Positions 36,701-44,715 of a DNA stretch of 64,000 nt are shown here, piece after piece. Every line of letters begins with the position of its first letter. The first letter of the stretch is position 1. Source of the DNA: Sphingobacterium nematocida (GTDB lineage: Bacteria > Bacteroidota > Bacteroidia > Sphingobacteriales > Sphingobacteriaceae). The notes under the pieces were generated by a model. That model was not told the DNA's origin. It did no database searches and worked only from the letters and a program-made list of their open reading frames with translations. The position numbers and the translations under genes are program-made. Location of the stretch: the NCBI RefSeq assembly GCF_900168125.1, contig NZ_FUZF01000016.1:62001-126000 (forward strand), given 5' to 3'.

Positions 36701-37340
36701 TTATCCGGTAGGGGCGCTGTTTGCCTATCGCGATGCTGGGTTGGATAACAAAGGGTATGTTCAGGTAAAAGACCACCAGGGAAATGTATATACCTATGAA
36801 TCCGCTACAGTTGCGGATAGAAACTATAGGGATCCAAACTATATGGCATATGTGGGATCGTCTGTTCCTGCTGTCAATGCGGGAATGAGTAACAGGTTCG
36901 ATATCGGCAACTTCTATTTCTTTTGTATGATCAACTATTATGGCGGCTTTAAGGTGCGGGTACCACGTCCTAGCCCCGGCGATGTAAGGCCGCTGCCTGG
37001 TGCCGGCAGTTACTGGAAACAGCCCGGCGATGAGCAGCATACTGATGTCATATCTTTGGCTGCTTCCAGAACTCAGTGGACTAACGTTGTTTACAATAAC
37101 TTAGATAGTTATGTGGTCGATGGCGATTATATCACCCTGGCAGATCTTACGGCTTCCTATACCTTTAGCAACAACAAATTTTTTAAAAAAGTGGGCTTTA
37201 GCCATTTTGAGATTAAGCTGCAGGCGTCTAATTTATATACAGTAGGGTTTAACAAATACAATTACAGTATGGCCACGCGCAATTATTATAAGCCATATGT
37301 CACGCCTACCTATACCATCGGTCTATTTACCAACTTTTAA
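33753..37340 (+). CDS. SusC/RagA-type TonB-dependent receptor with STN domain (island)
   Basis: An 1195-residue outer-membrane importer. The start at 33753 fits the long M-Y-K-V-L type leader seen in relatives, with the signal helix at ~25-45 ending in T-F-A-Q. An STN domain (~47-110), CarboxypepD_reg-like domain (~135-215) and plug (~225-345, with L-V-D-G-Y and S-N-G-V-I-V-I motifs) precede the barrel, which ends in L-F-T-N-F. From ~34800 the codon use is visibly more GC-rich than the surrounding sigma/FecR genes, which suggests a mosaic origin. It is paired with the SusD gene 11 bases downstream. Confidence 0.95.
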   Translation: MYKVLQQKLWYPSGAIIKLLLIMRLTTILLITGFLQVSATTFAQKISLTEKDASLTTVLNRIKAQTGYDFFYESVNIRELKTINIQARNEELKDLLARILNPQNLDFEIDDNSIIIKRRRSPSPLNKPVVPININSFSGVVRDTAGKEIAGATVKLSPGKLTEITNQTGTFVFKNVPYGNYTLSVTSIGYQSLEMAIEINASTEASLLVLVMKEAVLALSSVTINTGYQRIKPEQSTGAVAQITTREYESRISTNFLDGLANRLPGLMINNDVNFTSTDANGNTTSKSLFNIRGISTMSANQNPLIVVDGYPTTLTLDMINPNEIKSVTILKDAAAATVYGVRASNGVIVIERKQASVGKPQVAFRATVGFTPKENYSRYRWDPDASALIVAYQRDIFATSVDSNTYAGLSTPNWKGVQSPVYYTVAQQAGKIINQAQADETFANLGSYNNTKDYSRLFLQTAATQTYNMNVSGGNANALYYITANYTDNLQQQKNNNNNNILLSARSTLKFSQRLSLELTTDFQELRATAAPVPDINSIYPYERLQDKYGNPSPVAFKSGVNPYYNSVLMDMGLRDYQYYPLVDIDHISDKTHTLNNRVTANFDYRIGHGFNLTFGGIYETSRTDQRHYADEQSSEVHQYVDNYATRNANGSLVFNIPIGGYLQQQTAKSSSYTLRTQLNYNKYFGKDHSINAILGAEVRNEKDQIANAAYFGYDDQSLLQQPVNYDILTSGFISPFLGTGPLAYSHLFGQTYREDRYLSGFSNIVYSFRNTYSLTGSLRIDQSNLFGTNPKYRYKPLWSVGAAWNIDKENFMQDVTWVKQLKLRLANGFNGNVAKLSLPQAIGQSYLTTGTVPASAALRSYSLANSGLRWEQTNNFNAGLDYSIFKNIYGSVDWYNKHSTDLVANGLIDPTAGANSSIINTATINNKGVEISLRADWLSIPKFNWNTGFVLALNTSKVQKTYQTTAGNFVDVNNSYGYIAGYPVGALFAYRDAGLDNKGYVQVKDHQGNVYTYESATVADRNYRDPNYMAYVGSSVPAVNAGMSNRFDIGNFYFFCMINYYGGFKVRVPRPSPGDVRPLPGAGSYWKQPGDEQHTDVISLAASRTQWTNVVYNNLDSYVVDGDYITLADLTASYTFSNNKFFKKVGFSHFEIKLQASNLYTVGFNKYNYSMATRNYYKPYVTPTYTIGLFTNF

Positions 37341-37351
37341 ACTGTACAACC

Positions 37352-38713
37352 ATGAGATACAATCCTAAATATATTTTTTGGGCCATGGCCCTTTGTATAA
37401 CGGCCCTCACTGCCTGCAATAAGTACCTGGATATAACACCCAAAGGTTATACGCTGCTGACCACAGTGACCAATTATGACCAGTGGCTGAATGATTACGA
37501 TGCCCTGGGCCTGAGTCATGCGCCGCTCTCGCTTAACCTGCTGGGCGACAACGTAGATCAGTCGGCCATACCGGTGCCAGCTACGGATGTTAATGACCTG
37601 ATCTATACCTGGGCGCCCCAGTATGCTAGAGATCAATCCACGTTACCAACATTCTGGGGACAGCACTATAGTGTTATTAATAAATACAATACCGTGCTGG
37701 CAGGCATAGATGAGGCCACAGGAGGCACGAATCAGCAAAAGGCGAGCTTGAAGGCCGAAGCGCTGCTTGGGCGTGCCTTTGAATACTGGTACCTGGTGAA
37801 TGAATACGGGCCGGTATATGATCCTGCAACTGCAGATAGGGACCTGGCCGTACCCTTTGTTACCTCGAACGATGTAGCCCAGGCCACCCCGCCCCGGAGC
37901 ACGGTAAAAGAAATATACGACCGCATCATCTCAGACATCAATGCGGCACTTCCCAACCTGCCCGCTAATAACAGTAGCGCCCCCTGGCGCGGCTCGTCAG
38001 CTGCTGCCTACAGCGTGCTGGCAAGGATCTTTTTTTATTCCGGTGATTACACTGGTGCCGCAAAAAATGCGCAACTGGCGCTGGATAATGGCAGAGCCAC
38101 CATGCTTGACTTTAAAACGTTTAATTTGTACAGTTATGCCACAGTTTTCTTGCCCGATGCCATATACTGGCGGGGAAATGGTGTTTTCCAAGAAATCCTG
38201 CCCAGCTTCTTTAGCGCTTATGATCCCAGAGATCTGCGTAAACAGCTATGGTATTTTAGCCAGGGCGATGCCAGGGGAAAAACTTCGTTTTCCCCGGCGT
38301 TTGTTGCAAAATCTTTCACTTATACAAACTTCGGTACTTCTGTACAGGAAATGAAACTGATCATTGCCGAAGCCGCAGTGCGTAAGGGAGAGTTAGCCAT
38401 TGCTTTGCAGCAGGTAAATGACATACGGGCAGCCCGCTTTCCGTCCCCTTACCAGAAACTGATATCGAGTGACCAAGAAACGGTACTAAACTGGGTCCTG
38501 CGGGAAAGAGGCTTTGAAATGCCTTCTAGCGGACTGCGCTGGTTTGATATGCGCAGATTGGACAAGGAGGGCAAAATGCCAGCAGTAAACCGGTACGATG
38601 CCAAGAATAATATCATTGCCACCCTGCCGCCGCACAGTCCGAGATATACCCTGCAGATTCCCCAGCGTGTACTGCTGAACAACCCAGGCATGCCGCAAAA
38701 TCCAGGGGAATAG
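37352..38713 (+). CDS. SusD/RagB-type substrate-binding lipoprotein (island)
   Basis: A 453-residue lipoprotein with a lipobox Cys near residue 22 (L-T-A-C-N-K). SusD-like helical repeats follow, with L-G-R-A-F-E-Y-W-Y-L-V-N-E-Y-G and the C-terminal W-V-L-R-E-R-G-F-E-M motif before F-D-M-R-R-L. It begins 11 bases after SusC and forms the lid of that transporter. Like SusC it is more GC-rich than its neighbours. The substrate is not evident; the neighbouring peptidases hint at peptides. Confidence 0.95.
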   Translation: MRYNPKYIFWAMALCITALTACNKYLDITPKGYTLLTTVTNYDQWLNDYDALGLSHAPLSLNLLGDNVDQSAIPVPATDVNDLIYTWAPQYARDQSTLPTFWGQHYSVINKYNTVLAGIDEATGGTNQQKASLKAEALLGRAFEYWYLVNEYGPVYDPATADRDLAVPFVTSNDVAQATPPRSTVKEIYDRIISDINAALPNLPANNSSAPWRGSSAAAYSVLARIFFYSGDYTGAAKNAQLALDNGRATMLDFKTFNLYSYATVFLPDAIYWRGNGVFQEILPSFFSAYDPRDLRKQLWYFSQGDARGKTSFSPAFVAKSFTYTNFGTSVQEMKLIIAEAAVRKGELAIALQQVNDIRAARFPSPYQKLISSDQETVLNWVLRERGFEMPSSGLRWFDMRRLDKEGKMPAVNRYDAKNNIIATLPPHSPRYTLQIPQRVLLNNPGMPQNPGE

Positions 38714-38755
38714 AGAATAAATGACGTAATATTTGATCAATAAAAAGATAAAATC

Positions 38756-39682
38756 ATGAAAAAGACATACGGATTTTTATATTGCTGCATTATGCTGCTG
38801 CTGGCAGCCTGCAGCAAGGACAGGCCGGTGGTACCTGTATTGCCGACAGATGGTATATCCATACAGGGACTAGACCTATCGGATACACTGGAAAGGCGGG
38901 CCGAGATCCTTCGGGACCAGGTGACCATTATAGGGTTGAAAGCTTTGTCCAAAAGCGTTGTTGCTTCGGGGGTCGATGTTACATTTGGGGTTGATACTTC
39001 AAAGATGGAAAGCTACCGCGCCAAATATGGCAATGCAACTGTTTTGCCATCTACAGCTTTTTATTTCTATAAACCTGACTGCCGAATCCCGGCTGGAAGT
39101 ACGGTATCCGATTCCGCGAAGCTTAACCTTGTAAAGCAAACAAGCCTGAACCCCTATACCACTTATGTACTGCCCGTTACCATCCGGTCGGTGAATGGCC
39201 GGGAAGAGGGCATTGCGCCCGGACAGGTACTGTACCTGGTTATCAAAACCGGCAAGAGCCGCTTTAACCTGACGGTCGTGAGCTTTTCATCTGAGACCTT
39301 ACCGGGCAATGGTGTAAGTAATGTAGTGGATGGACTTCCGAACAGCTATTGGTCTTCAAGTCTCGGACTTGATATGCCTCAGTATTTTACTGTTGATTTT
39401 GGCACAGCGACCCCCTTTAGTGCTATCAGCTACCAATATCCGATTCGTAACGTCCTCATCGGAGCATATCCTACCCAGATCAAGATCGAATTAAGCACCG
39501 ACGGTACTACCTGGACAGATAAAGGGACTTTCAATCAGGCTAACCCACCTGCGCAGGCAGTCCAGATCATTCCTGTTTCAAATACTACGGCGCGATATAT
39601 GCGCTTTACCGTGCTTGCTGCTCAACCTGTATTTGGATCTCGTCAAGGAGTTTTTATCTCAGATTTAACCCTGGTGCCCTAA
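38756..39682 (+). CDS. Lipoprotein with DUF1735-like and discoidin (F5/8 type C) domains
   Basis: A 308-residue lipoprotein with a lipobox Cys at ~20 (L-A-A-C-S-K). The N-terminal half (~30-165) resembles DUF1735, the immunoglobulin-like domain of BT_3987-type proteins. The C-terminal half (~170-308) is a discoidin-like jelly roll, with Y-W-S-S-S, Q-Y-F-T-V-D-F-G and A-R-Y-M-R-F-T-V motifs. Discoidin domains bind glycans or other surface ligands. It is 42 bases after SusD and probably acts as an extra surface binding protein. Confidence 0.88.
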   Translation: MKKTYGFLYCCIMLLLAACSKDRPVVPVLPTDGISIQGLDLSDTLERRAEILRDQVTIIGLKALSKSVVASGVDVTFGVDTSKMESYRAKYGNATVLPSTAFYFYKPDCRIPAGSTVSDSAKLNLVKQTSLNPYTTYVLPVTIRSVNGREEGIAPGQVLYLVIKTGKSRFNLTVVSFSSETLPGNGVSNVVDGLPNSYWSSSLGLDMPQYFTVDFGTATPFSAISYQYPIRNVLIGAYPTQIKIELSTDGTTWTDKGTFNQANPPAQAVQIIPVSNTTARYMRFTVLAAQPVFGSRQGVFISDLTLVP

Positions 39683-39774
39683 GTCGAAATACTCAAAATG
39701 GATACCGTACCCGGTTAGGAGTAACCGATTGGAACAACGACGGTAAACGGAACCTATTGGTAAATAAAAAATAG
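39682..39774 (+). pseudogene. Relic of an FG-GAP/VCBS-repeat protein
   Basis: After the discoidin gene stop, another frame reads Q-N-G-Y-R-T-R-L-G-V-T-D-W-N-N-D-G-K-R and then N-L-L-V-N-K-K before a TAG. D-W-N-N-D-G-K matches the calcium-binding D-x-N-x-D-G loop of FG-GAP/VCBS propeller repeats. The frame has no start and is only ~30 codons long, so it is a leftover of a deleted gene. Confidence 0.5.
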
Positions 39775-39780
39775 ATAGTT

Positions 39781-41142
39781 ATGAGAATAAAAACAATATT
39801 GCTTGCAATACTAATATTAGCAAGTTTGACCGGAAATAGTAAAGTTGCATTTACACCACCAAAGAGTTGGTTGAAAATCTTGTTTGTCGGGTACGATCCG
39901 GCACAAGCGATGCCTACATCGGTTAGGAAAATTCCGGGTAACATGACGAAGGAAGGGTTTGAGCGAGAATATCCGATTAGGATGCCTGCTTTTAAAGCCC
40001 TGTTAAGTGAATATTTTGCAGAGGTCAAAACCATCGACTGTAGAGACTGGAAACCTTCAGATTCTGATCCTTATGATGTGACAATTTTTGATTTTCCCAC
40101 TAAAATAATAGAACCGGTAACGGAAGGTGTTAAATACCTTCCTGCCGATTTTTCAAAACCAGTAGTCTTTATTTCACATACTGCACCGCAAATGGGCACT
40201 CCCATTGGACTTAAGTTCGAGTGGCTTTGTTTATGCCTAGATGCTGATGCCCACCATCTAAACCGCAAACACTCCATTTTTAAAGGTCCACTTGAGAAAG
40301 TGAAGCCAACGATGGTAATGAAACCAACACCAGAGGGAGTCTATCACTATGCTTCAGGTGATAATGTTCCAAAACAAATTCCCATGTGGAGAGTAGACCA
40401 AAAGGGTTACATCGAGGATAAAGATGCAAGGATAGGTTTGGTATCCAGGGGCGATCGGTTTACCGACTCGCCTGATACTGAATTAATTTCTAGCGGGGTA
40501 AATACGAAAGATGTCAACGCAGTTGCCTTGGGACGCCATGGTAATTTTTTTCTTTGGGGATTTGGGGCCTCTCCGGCCGGGATGACAGAGGAAGGAAAAA
40601 AAGTTTTTGTAAACGTAGTAGCTTACATGAGTAAATTTGATAAAAAAACTCCTATTGCACGAAAGCTTAACGATAGAGCAGCCACTACTGACTATTTTAA
40701 AGAGATGCAGAGCATGGTTAAGCGGATGTATGAAACTTCGACCGCTAAAAAGGATGGAAAGCCTGTTCCAACGTGGGATGAATACCTCAAAAACCAAAAA
40801 GGTTTTTTCACTCGATTTGGTACCGACTCAGCCAACTACCAATATTTAAAAGACAATATAGACTACATGTATTGTGATCCGAAGGGCTTTTATTCGGCCG
40901 TAATTGATGAAGAGGCCAAAATAATAGGAGTTCCTAATCACGATCTTCGCTTTTTAGAAACCTGTATTAAGATGTTTAAACAGAATGATCGTCCAGAATT
41001 AGCGCTGAAGATGTTAAAGAAATATACCGCTGAAAATTTTGATGACGCTGATAAATGGCAGAGTTGGTACACGAATAATAAAAAGAGATTGTTCTTTACC
41101 GAAGCGCCATATAAATTTATAGTTAATACCTATAACCAATGA
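39781..41142 (+). CDS. Exported ThuA/GATase1-like-domain protein of unknown function
   Basis: A 453-residue exported protein with a short hydrophobic leader (~5-18). Residues ~28-290 look like a ThuA/class I glutamine-amidotransferase-like fold: K-I-L-F-V-G-Y-D-P, V-T-I-F-D-F-P, P-V-V-F-I-S-H-T-A, and later G-N-F-F-L-W-G-F-G-A-S-P and F-V-N-V-V-A-Y. The remaining ~150 residues are helical. The GATase cysteine nucleophile is not evident at the expected elbow. It overlaps the DsbD-N-like gene by 4 bases (ATGA), so the two are coupled. Assignment is moderate. Confidence 0.65.
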   Translation: MRIKTILLAILILASLTGNSKVAFTPPKSWLKILFVGYDPAQAMPTSVRKIPGNMTKEGFEREYPIRMPAFKALLSEYFAEVKTIDCRDWKPSDSDPYDVTIFDFPTKIIEPVTEGVKYLPADFSKPVVFISHTAPQMGTPIGLKFEWLCLCLDADAHHLNRKHSIFKGPLEKVKPTMVMKPTPEGVYHYASGDNVPKQIPMWRVDQKGYIEDKDARIGLVSRGDRFTDSPDTELISSGVNTKDVNAVALGRHGNFFLWGFGASPAGMTEEGKKVFVNVVAYMSKFDKKTPIARKLNDRAATTDYFKEMQSMVKRMYETSTAKKDGKPVPTWDEYLKNQKGFFTRFGTDSANYQYLKDNIDYMYCDPKGFYSAVIDEEAKIIGVPNHDLRFLETCIKMFKQNDRPELALKMLKKYTAENFDDADKWQSWYTNNKKRLFFTEAPYKFIVNTYNQ

Positions 41143-41651
41143 AATTAGTATTGCTTACAGTTCTTATGTTGACACTAAATACGTGTTTAGTAAATGCCCA
41201 GCGGGTATCAACTTTCGATGAGGATATTACCAGCTTCTCTAAAAGTATTATATGTAAAGCTCCGGATCAACAATTCCCCGTTAGTGTAGAAGCGAGGTTA
41301 ATCAGTGATAGTCGGAGTGATAGTGTTGCTGTTGTCGTGAAAGTGAAAATTGCAGATGGGTGGCATATTTACGAGTTTGTTCCAGAAAATATGCCTTATC
41401 TTACCACAGAGTATATCCTCGATGTAGATAACAATATCACTAAAGCGGGTATTTGGCAAAAGAGCGAGGCTATTGAATCTCCAGCCGAGAAGGGAGTAAT
41501 GTTCTATGAAAATGAGGCAATCTTCATTCATAAACTTAAAAAATCATCTCCGACAGCTAAAGGCCAAGTGAATACAGGCCTATATTATCAATGCTGTAAC
41601 CTGTTCCAATGTATGCCGCCTGTGGAAAAGGCAATTAAATTAAATTATTAA
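41139..41651 (+). CDS. Exported DsbD N-terminal-domain-like protein
   Basis: A 170-residue secreted protein with a signal peptide cut near V-N-A-Q (~21). The domain resembles the periplasmic alpha domain of DsbD: I-A-D-G-W-H-I-Y near the middle and the terminal Y-Y-Q-C-C-N-L-F-Q-C-M-P-P-V-E-K. The Q-C-x(n)-C-x-P-P arrangement is the redox-active pair of that domain. There are no transmembrane or C-terminal thioredoxin domains. It overlaps the ThuA-like gene by 4 bases and lies near TlpA, pointing to a thiol-redox role in this locus. Confidence 0.75.
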   Translation: MKLVLLTVLMLTLNTCLVNAQRVSTFDEDITSFSKSIICKAPDQQFPVSVEARLISDSRSDSVAVVVKVKIADGWHIYEFVPENMPYLTTEYILDVDNNITKAGIWQKSEAIESPAEKGVMFYENEAIFIHKLKKSSPTAKGQVNTGLYYQCCNLFQCMPPVEKAIKLNY

Positions 41652-41664
41652 AAGATGTCCCAAC

Positions 41665-41987
41665 ATGTTAAAAAATAAATCTCTAATCGTCGCATTGGTG
41701 GCAGGGCTATTATTCAGTCTGCCTAGTTTCGCGCAAGAAATAAAAAAAACTAAAGAAATTGAGAAGATAATTGATAAAGTTATCGATCGTGTGTATCAAC
41801 ACCGCACCCAGAGGATCAGCAGATGAGATATTAAAACTTAAAGATGTGGTTACTGGAATTAATGGACATCCAATTAGCCAGCTACAACATTATAGTGAAC
41901 AAGTACTTTTCAGGCGATACGATAACGGTTGAACTGATACGGGATGGGAAGGAAATGCAAACTAAAAAATATACAGAGCTATGTTAA
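41665..41987 (+). pseudogene. Degraded exported PDZ-domain protein (HtrA-like C-terminus)
   Basis: An ATG at 41665 opens a clear signal peptide ending S-F-A-Q, but the frame stops at 41824-41826. A second frame then reads G-S-A-D-E-I-L-K-L-K-D-V-V-T-G-I-N-G-H-P-I-S, and a third reads K-Y-F-S-G-D-T-I-T-V-E-L-I-R-D-G-K-E. Together these are a PDZ domain core in the correct order, broken by two frameshifts. The residues between leader and PDZ are mostly missing. The last codons overlap the TlpA ATG at 41981, so an operon once ran through. Confidence 0.75.
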
Positions 41988-43135
41988 AAACATTAATTAC
42001 TGCTGCAATTGGTCTGTTGACCTTTTCAGCAAATGCACAGTATGGATTTTCAATAAAAGGAAACATTGCCAGTGCTACAAATGGACAAAAAGTAATGATC
42101 AGTTATGTTGAGGGTAACAAACAGGTCGTGGATTCGGCAATAGTAAAAAACAGAGGGTTTCTATTGAAAGGTATAATAAAAGATGTCGTAAGAGCACAAA
42201 TTACTTTGAAAGCGCTGAAAGAGGACAATGGACCTATGACTATGGAAATGATGATGGCTAGAGATGAACAGGACTTTTTTCTGGAAAATAAAACTTTTAG
42301 TGTTACTGGTTCAAATATGAAAACTGCTCTGATTGAAGGTGGTGCAGCGCAAGCGGATTATTTGAGGCTGAAGTCAGAATTAAAGCCACTTGAGGATAAG
42401 AGGAAGCCACTTAGTGAAAAAATAGGGCAGTATTTTAGAGCGAACAATGAAAAGGCAAGAAATGAACTTTCCCCGAAGCTAAGGGCTATACGGATGGATA
42501 TGACTAAAGTGGAAGATGCTTTTATTTATCAGCATCCAGATTCGTATGTAAGTCTCGATTTGATTGATGGTAGAAGTCGCGCTATCGATCCGAAAAGATT
42601 TGAGCCATTTTTTTATGCGCTTAGTCCGCGTATACAAAATTCAATAAAGGGAAAAGACCTGGCAGCACGTTTAAAAGTTATGGAAGCAACTGCAATTGGA
42701 AAACAGGCTATTCCACTTCAGAAAAAGGATATCAATGGGAAGGATGTGAATCTGGAAACTTTAAAAGGTAATTATGTCTTGCTTGATTTCTGGGGAAGCT
42801 GGTGTGGACCATGCCGTTCATCACACCCACATCTTAAAAAGCTTTATGCTAAATACAAAGCAGATGGTTTCGAAATTTTGGGCATTGCACATGAGCAGCG
42901 CCGGAGCATTGAGGAGAACCGTAAAGCATGGAAGGATGCCATTCAGGAAGATGACATTTCCTGGATACAGGTATTGAACAATGAAGGAATAGAGGCCTTT
43001 GACGCTGTTAAAGCTTATGGTGTAACTGCTTTTCCAACCAAGATTTTATTAGATAAGGAGGGGAAAATTATTGCTAGATATGTGGGGGGTGGTGTCGAAA
43101 TTGATGAGCAGTTGAAATCACTTTTTGGTAAATAA
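41981..43135 (+). CDS. TlpA-like thioredoxin with DUF4369-like domain (island)
   Basis: A 384-residue exported protein with a signal peptide cut near A-N-A-Q (~20). A DUF4369-like N-terminal domain (~22-125), a helical linker rich in Lys and Glu (~125-235), and a TlpA thioredoxin domain (~240-384) follow. The redox pair is C275-G-P-C278 in F-W-G-S-W-C-G-P-C. The architecture equals that of the gene at 12822, but the sequences are clearly different. Its ATG lies inside the end of the PDZ relic. It probably reduces disulfides in proteins of this locus or of the substrate. Confidence 0.92.
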   Translation: MLKTLITAAIGLLTFSANAQYGFSIKGNIASATNGQKVMISYVEGNKQVVDSAIVKNRGFLLKGIIKDVVRAQITLKALKEDNGPMTMEMMMARDEQDFFLENKTFSVTGSNMKTALIEGGAAQADYLRLKSELKPLEDKRKPLSEKIGQYFRANNEKARNELSPKLRAIRMDMTKVEDAFIYQHPDSYVSLDLIDGRSRAIDPKRFEPFFYALSPRIQNSIKGKDLAARLKVMEATAIGKQAIPLQKKDINGKDVNLETLKGNYVLLDFWGSWCGPCRSSHPHLKKLYAKYKADGFEILGIAHEQRRSIEENRKAWKDAIQEDDISWIQVLNNEGIEAFDAVKAYGVTAFPTKILLDKEGKIIARYVGGGVEIDEQLKSLFGK

Positions 43136-43138
43136 TTG

Positions 43139-43310
43139 TTACAAGGATTTTTAAAAAGCTGCCTGATGTTGTTAACAGTTGGTGTGGCCCATGCAAAAAA
43201 ATGGAACATTTAGGCATAGCACTCTTACTGACTATTCGACGTCAAAGCGTATGCAGCATACCTTAAAAGAGGTTTAGGCGTTTACCAAAGGAAATAAGAC
43301 CCTATTCGTA
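43139..43310 (+). pseudogene. Thioredoxin-like gene relic
   Basis: A frame without a start reads V-N-S-W-C-G-P-C-K-K-M-E-H (W-C-G-P-C codons at 43180-43194). Nearby in another frame is F-D-V-K-A-Y-A-A-Y-L-K. W-C-G-P-C-K-K-M is a typical thioredoxin active site. The fragments are too short and out of frame to make a protein, so a second thioredoxin gene next to TlpA has decayed. Confidence 0.6.
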
Positions 43311-43338
43311 AAAACGAAAATAGGTAGTTAATAAGCAG

Positions 43339-43370
43339 ACCAGGGCTAGCGGAAGCTGTCCTGGTTTATT
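43339..43370 (+). terminator. Possible terminator before the M16 peptidase pair
   Basis: ACCAGG pairs with CCTGGT, and inner GCT/AGC can extend the stem. A TTTATTTT tract follows. It may separate the M16 pair from the SusCD/TlpA unit. Confidence 0.4.
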
Positions 43371-43399
43371 TTGGAAGATTGAAATAAAACAAGTAAAAA

Positions 43400-44713
43400 A
43401 TGAGATATAAATTTTTAATGATTCTTTCGTTATCAGGAATATTCCTTCGCGCTGGTGCGCAGCAGGTAAAGTTTACTGAATACGACCTGGATAATGGCCT
43501 TCATGTCATTCTTCATCAGGATAAGACTGCGCCTGTTGTAGCCGTTTCGGTCATGTATCACGTCGGTTCGAAAGACGAAGATCCGACAAGGACTGGCTTT
43601 GCCCATTTCTTTGAGCACCTGCTATTTGAAGGTAGCCAGAACATGAAAAGAGGCGATTTTATGAAAATAGTGAGCAGTAACGGCGGACAGAATAATGCCA
43701 ATACTTCTCAGGACAGGACTTTCTACTACGAAGTTTTCCCTTCAAATCAGCTGGAGCTCGGGCTATGGCTGGAAAGTGAGCGCATGTTGCACCCAAAAAT
43801 TGATGAGGCAGGTGTTAAGACACAAAACGAGGTGGTTAAAGAAGAGAAACGCATGCTCACTGACAACAAGCCGTATGGTAAGTTTACTGAAAACATCTTC
43901 ACTCATTTATTTGAAGGGCATCCTTACAGCTGGCAGCCGATAGGTTCAATGGAACACCTGGATGCCGCAAAACTGGAAGAATTTATTGCCTTCTTTAAAA
44001 AGTATTATGCACCCAACAATGCCGTGCTGACAATCGCCGGAGACCTGGACATTGAAAAAACCAAAGCACTGGTTGCTAAATATTTTAATGAAGTGCCAAA
44101 AGGAGCTCCTGTCGTTAAGGGCACTTTCGCGTTAAAACCGGTGACCAAACAAATTGTGGATACGGTATATGATGCCAATATCCAAATTCCGGCGATATTT
44201 GCCGCCTACCGGGTTCCGGGAATGAAGAGCCGTGAAAACAAAGTGCTTGAAATGGTCAGTACCATTTTATCAGGTGGCGGAAGTTCAAGGCTGAGCACAA
44301 AAATGGTAGATGAAAAAAAGACGGCATTGCAGGTTTCGGCTTTTAATTATACTCTGGAAGACCATGGTGCTTACATTACGCTGGCACTACCCAATAACAA
44401 CACCCCTTTAAATGATCTTTTAACTGACATCGATGCGGAGGTTGTTCGCCTTCAGAATGACCTGATTAGTGAATCTGAGTTTAAGAAGCTGCAAAATCAA
44501 TTTGAGAATGGCTATGTAAGTGCCAACACAAAAATGATCGGACTGGCCGAGAATCTGGCCAATGGCTATACTTTCCACAATAAGAATACCAATGACCTGA
44601 ACGAACAGCTTGCGGTAATCAAATCAATCACTCCTGAAGAGATCAGAGCTGTAGCCAAAAAATACCTGAACAAGGATCAGCGTGTAGTACTTTATTACCT
44701 ACCAAAGAAATAG
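43400..44713 (+). CDS. M16-family zinc metallopeptidase, catalytic subunit
   Basis: A 437-residue exported insulinase/processing-peptidase-type protein with a signal peptide near R-A-G-A-Q (~20). The inverted zinc motif is intact as H69-F-F-E72-H73, with the distal Glu in K-T-Q-N-E-V-V-K-E-E, ~75 residues on. The C-terminal half repeats the M16 fold. The next gene, 2 bases away, is a second M16 protein without the zinc motif, and the two should form the active heterodimer. M16 enzymes cleave unfolded peptides of ~20-70 residues, so imported peptides or protein fragments are likely substrates. Confidence 0.94.
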   Translation: MRYKFLMILSLSGIFLRAGAQQVKFTEYDLDNGLHVILHQDKTAPVVAVSVMYHVGSKDEDPTRTGFAHFFEHLLFEGSQNMKRGDFMKIVSSNGGQNNANTSQDRTFYYEVFPSNQLELGLWLESERMLHPKIDEAGVKTQNEVVKEEKRMLTDNKPYGKFTENIFTHLFEGHPYSWQPIGSMEHLDAAKLEEFIAFFKKYYAPNNAVLTIAGDLDIEKTKALVAKYFNEVPKGAPVVKGTFALKPVTKQIVDTVYDANIQIPAIFAAYRVPGMKSRENKVLEMVSTILSGGGSSRLSTKMVDEKKTALQVSAFNYTLEDHGAYITLALPNNNTPLNDLLTDIDAEVVRLQNDLISESEFKKLQNQFENGYVSANTKMIGLAENLANGYTFHNKNTNDLNEQLAVIKSITPEEIRAVAKKYLNKDQRVVLYYLPKK

Positions 44714-44715
44714 AC

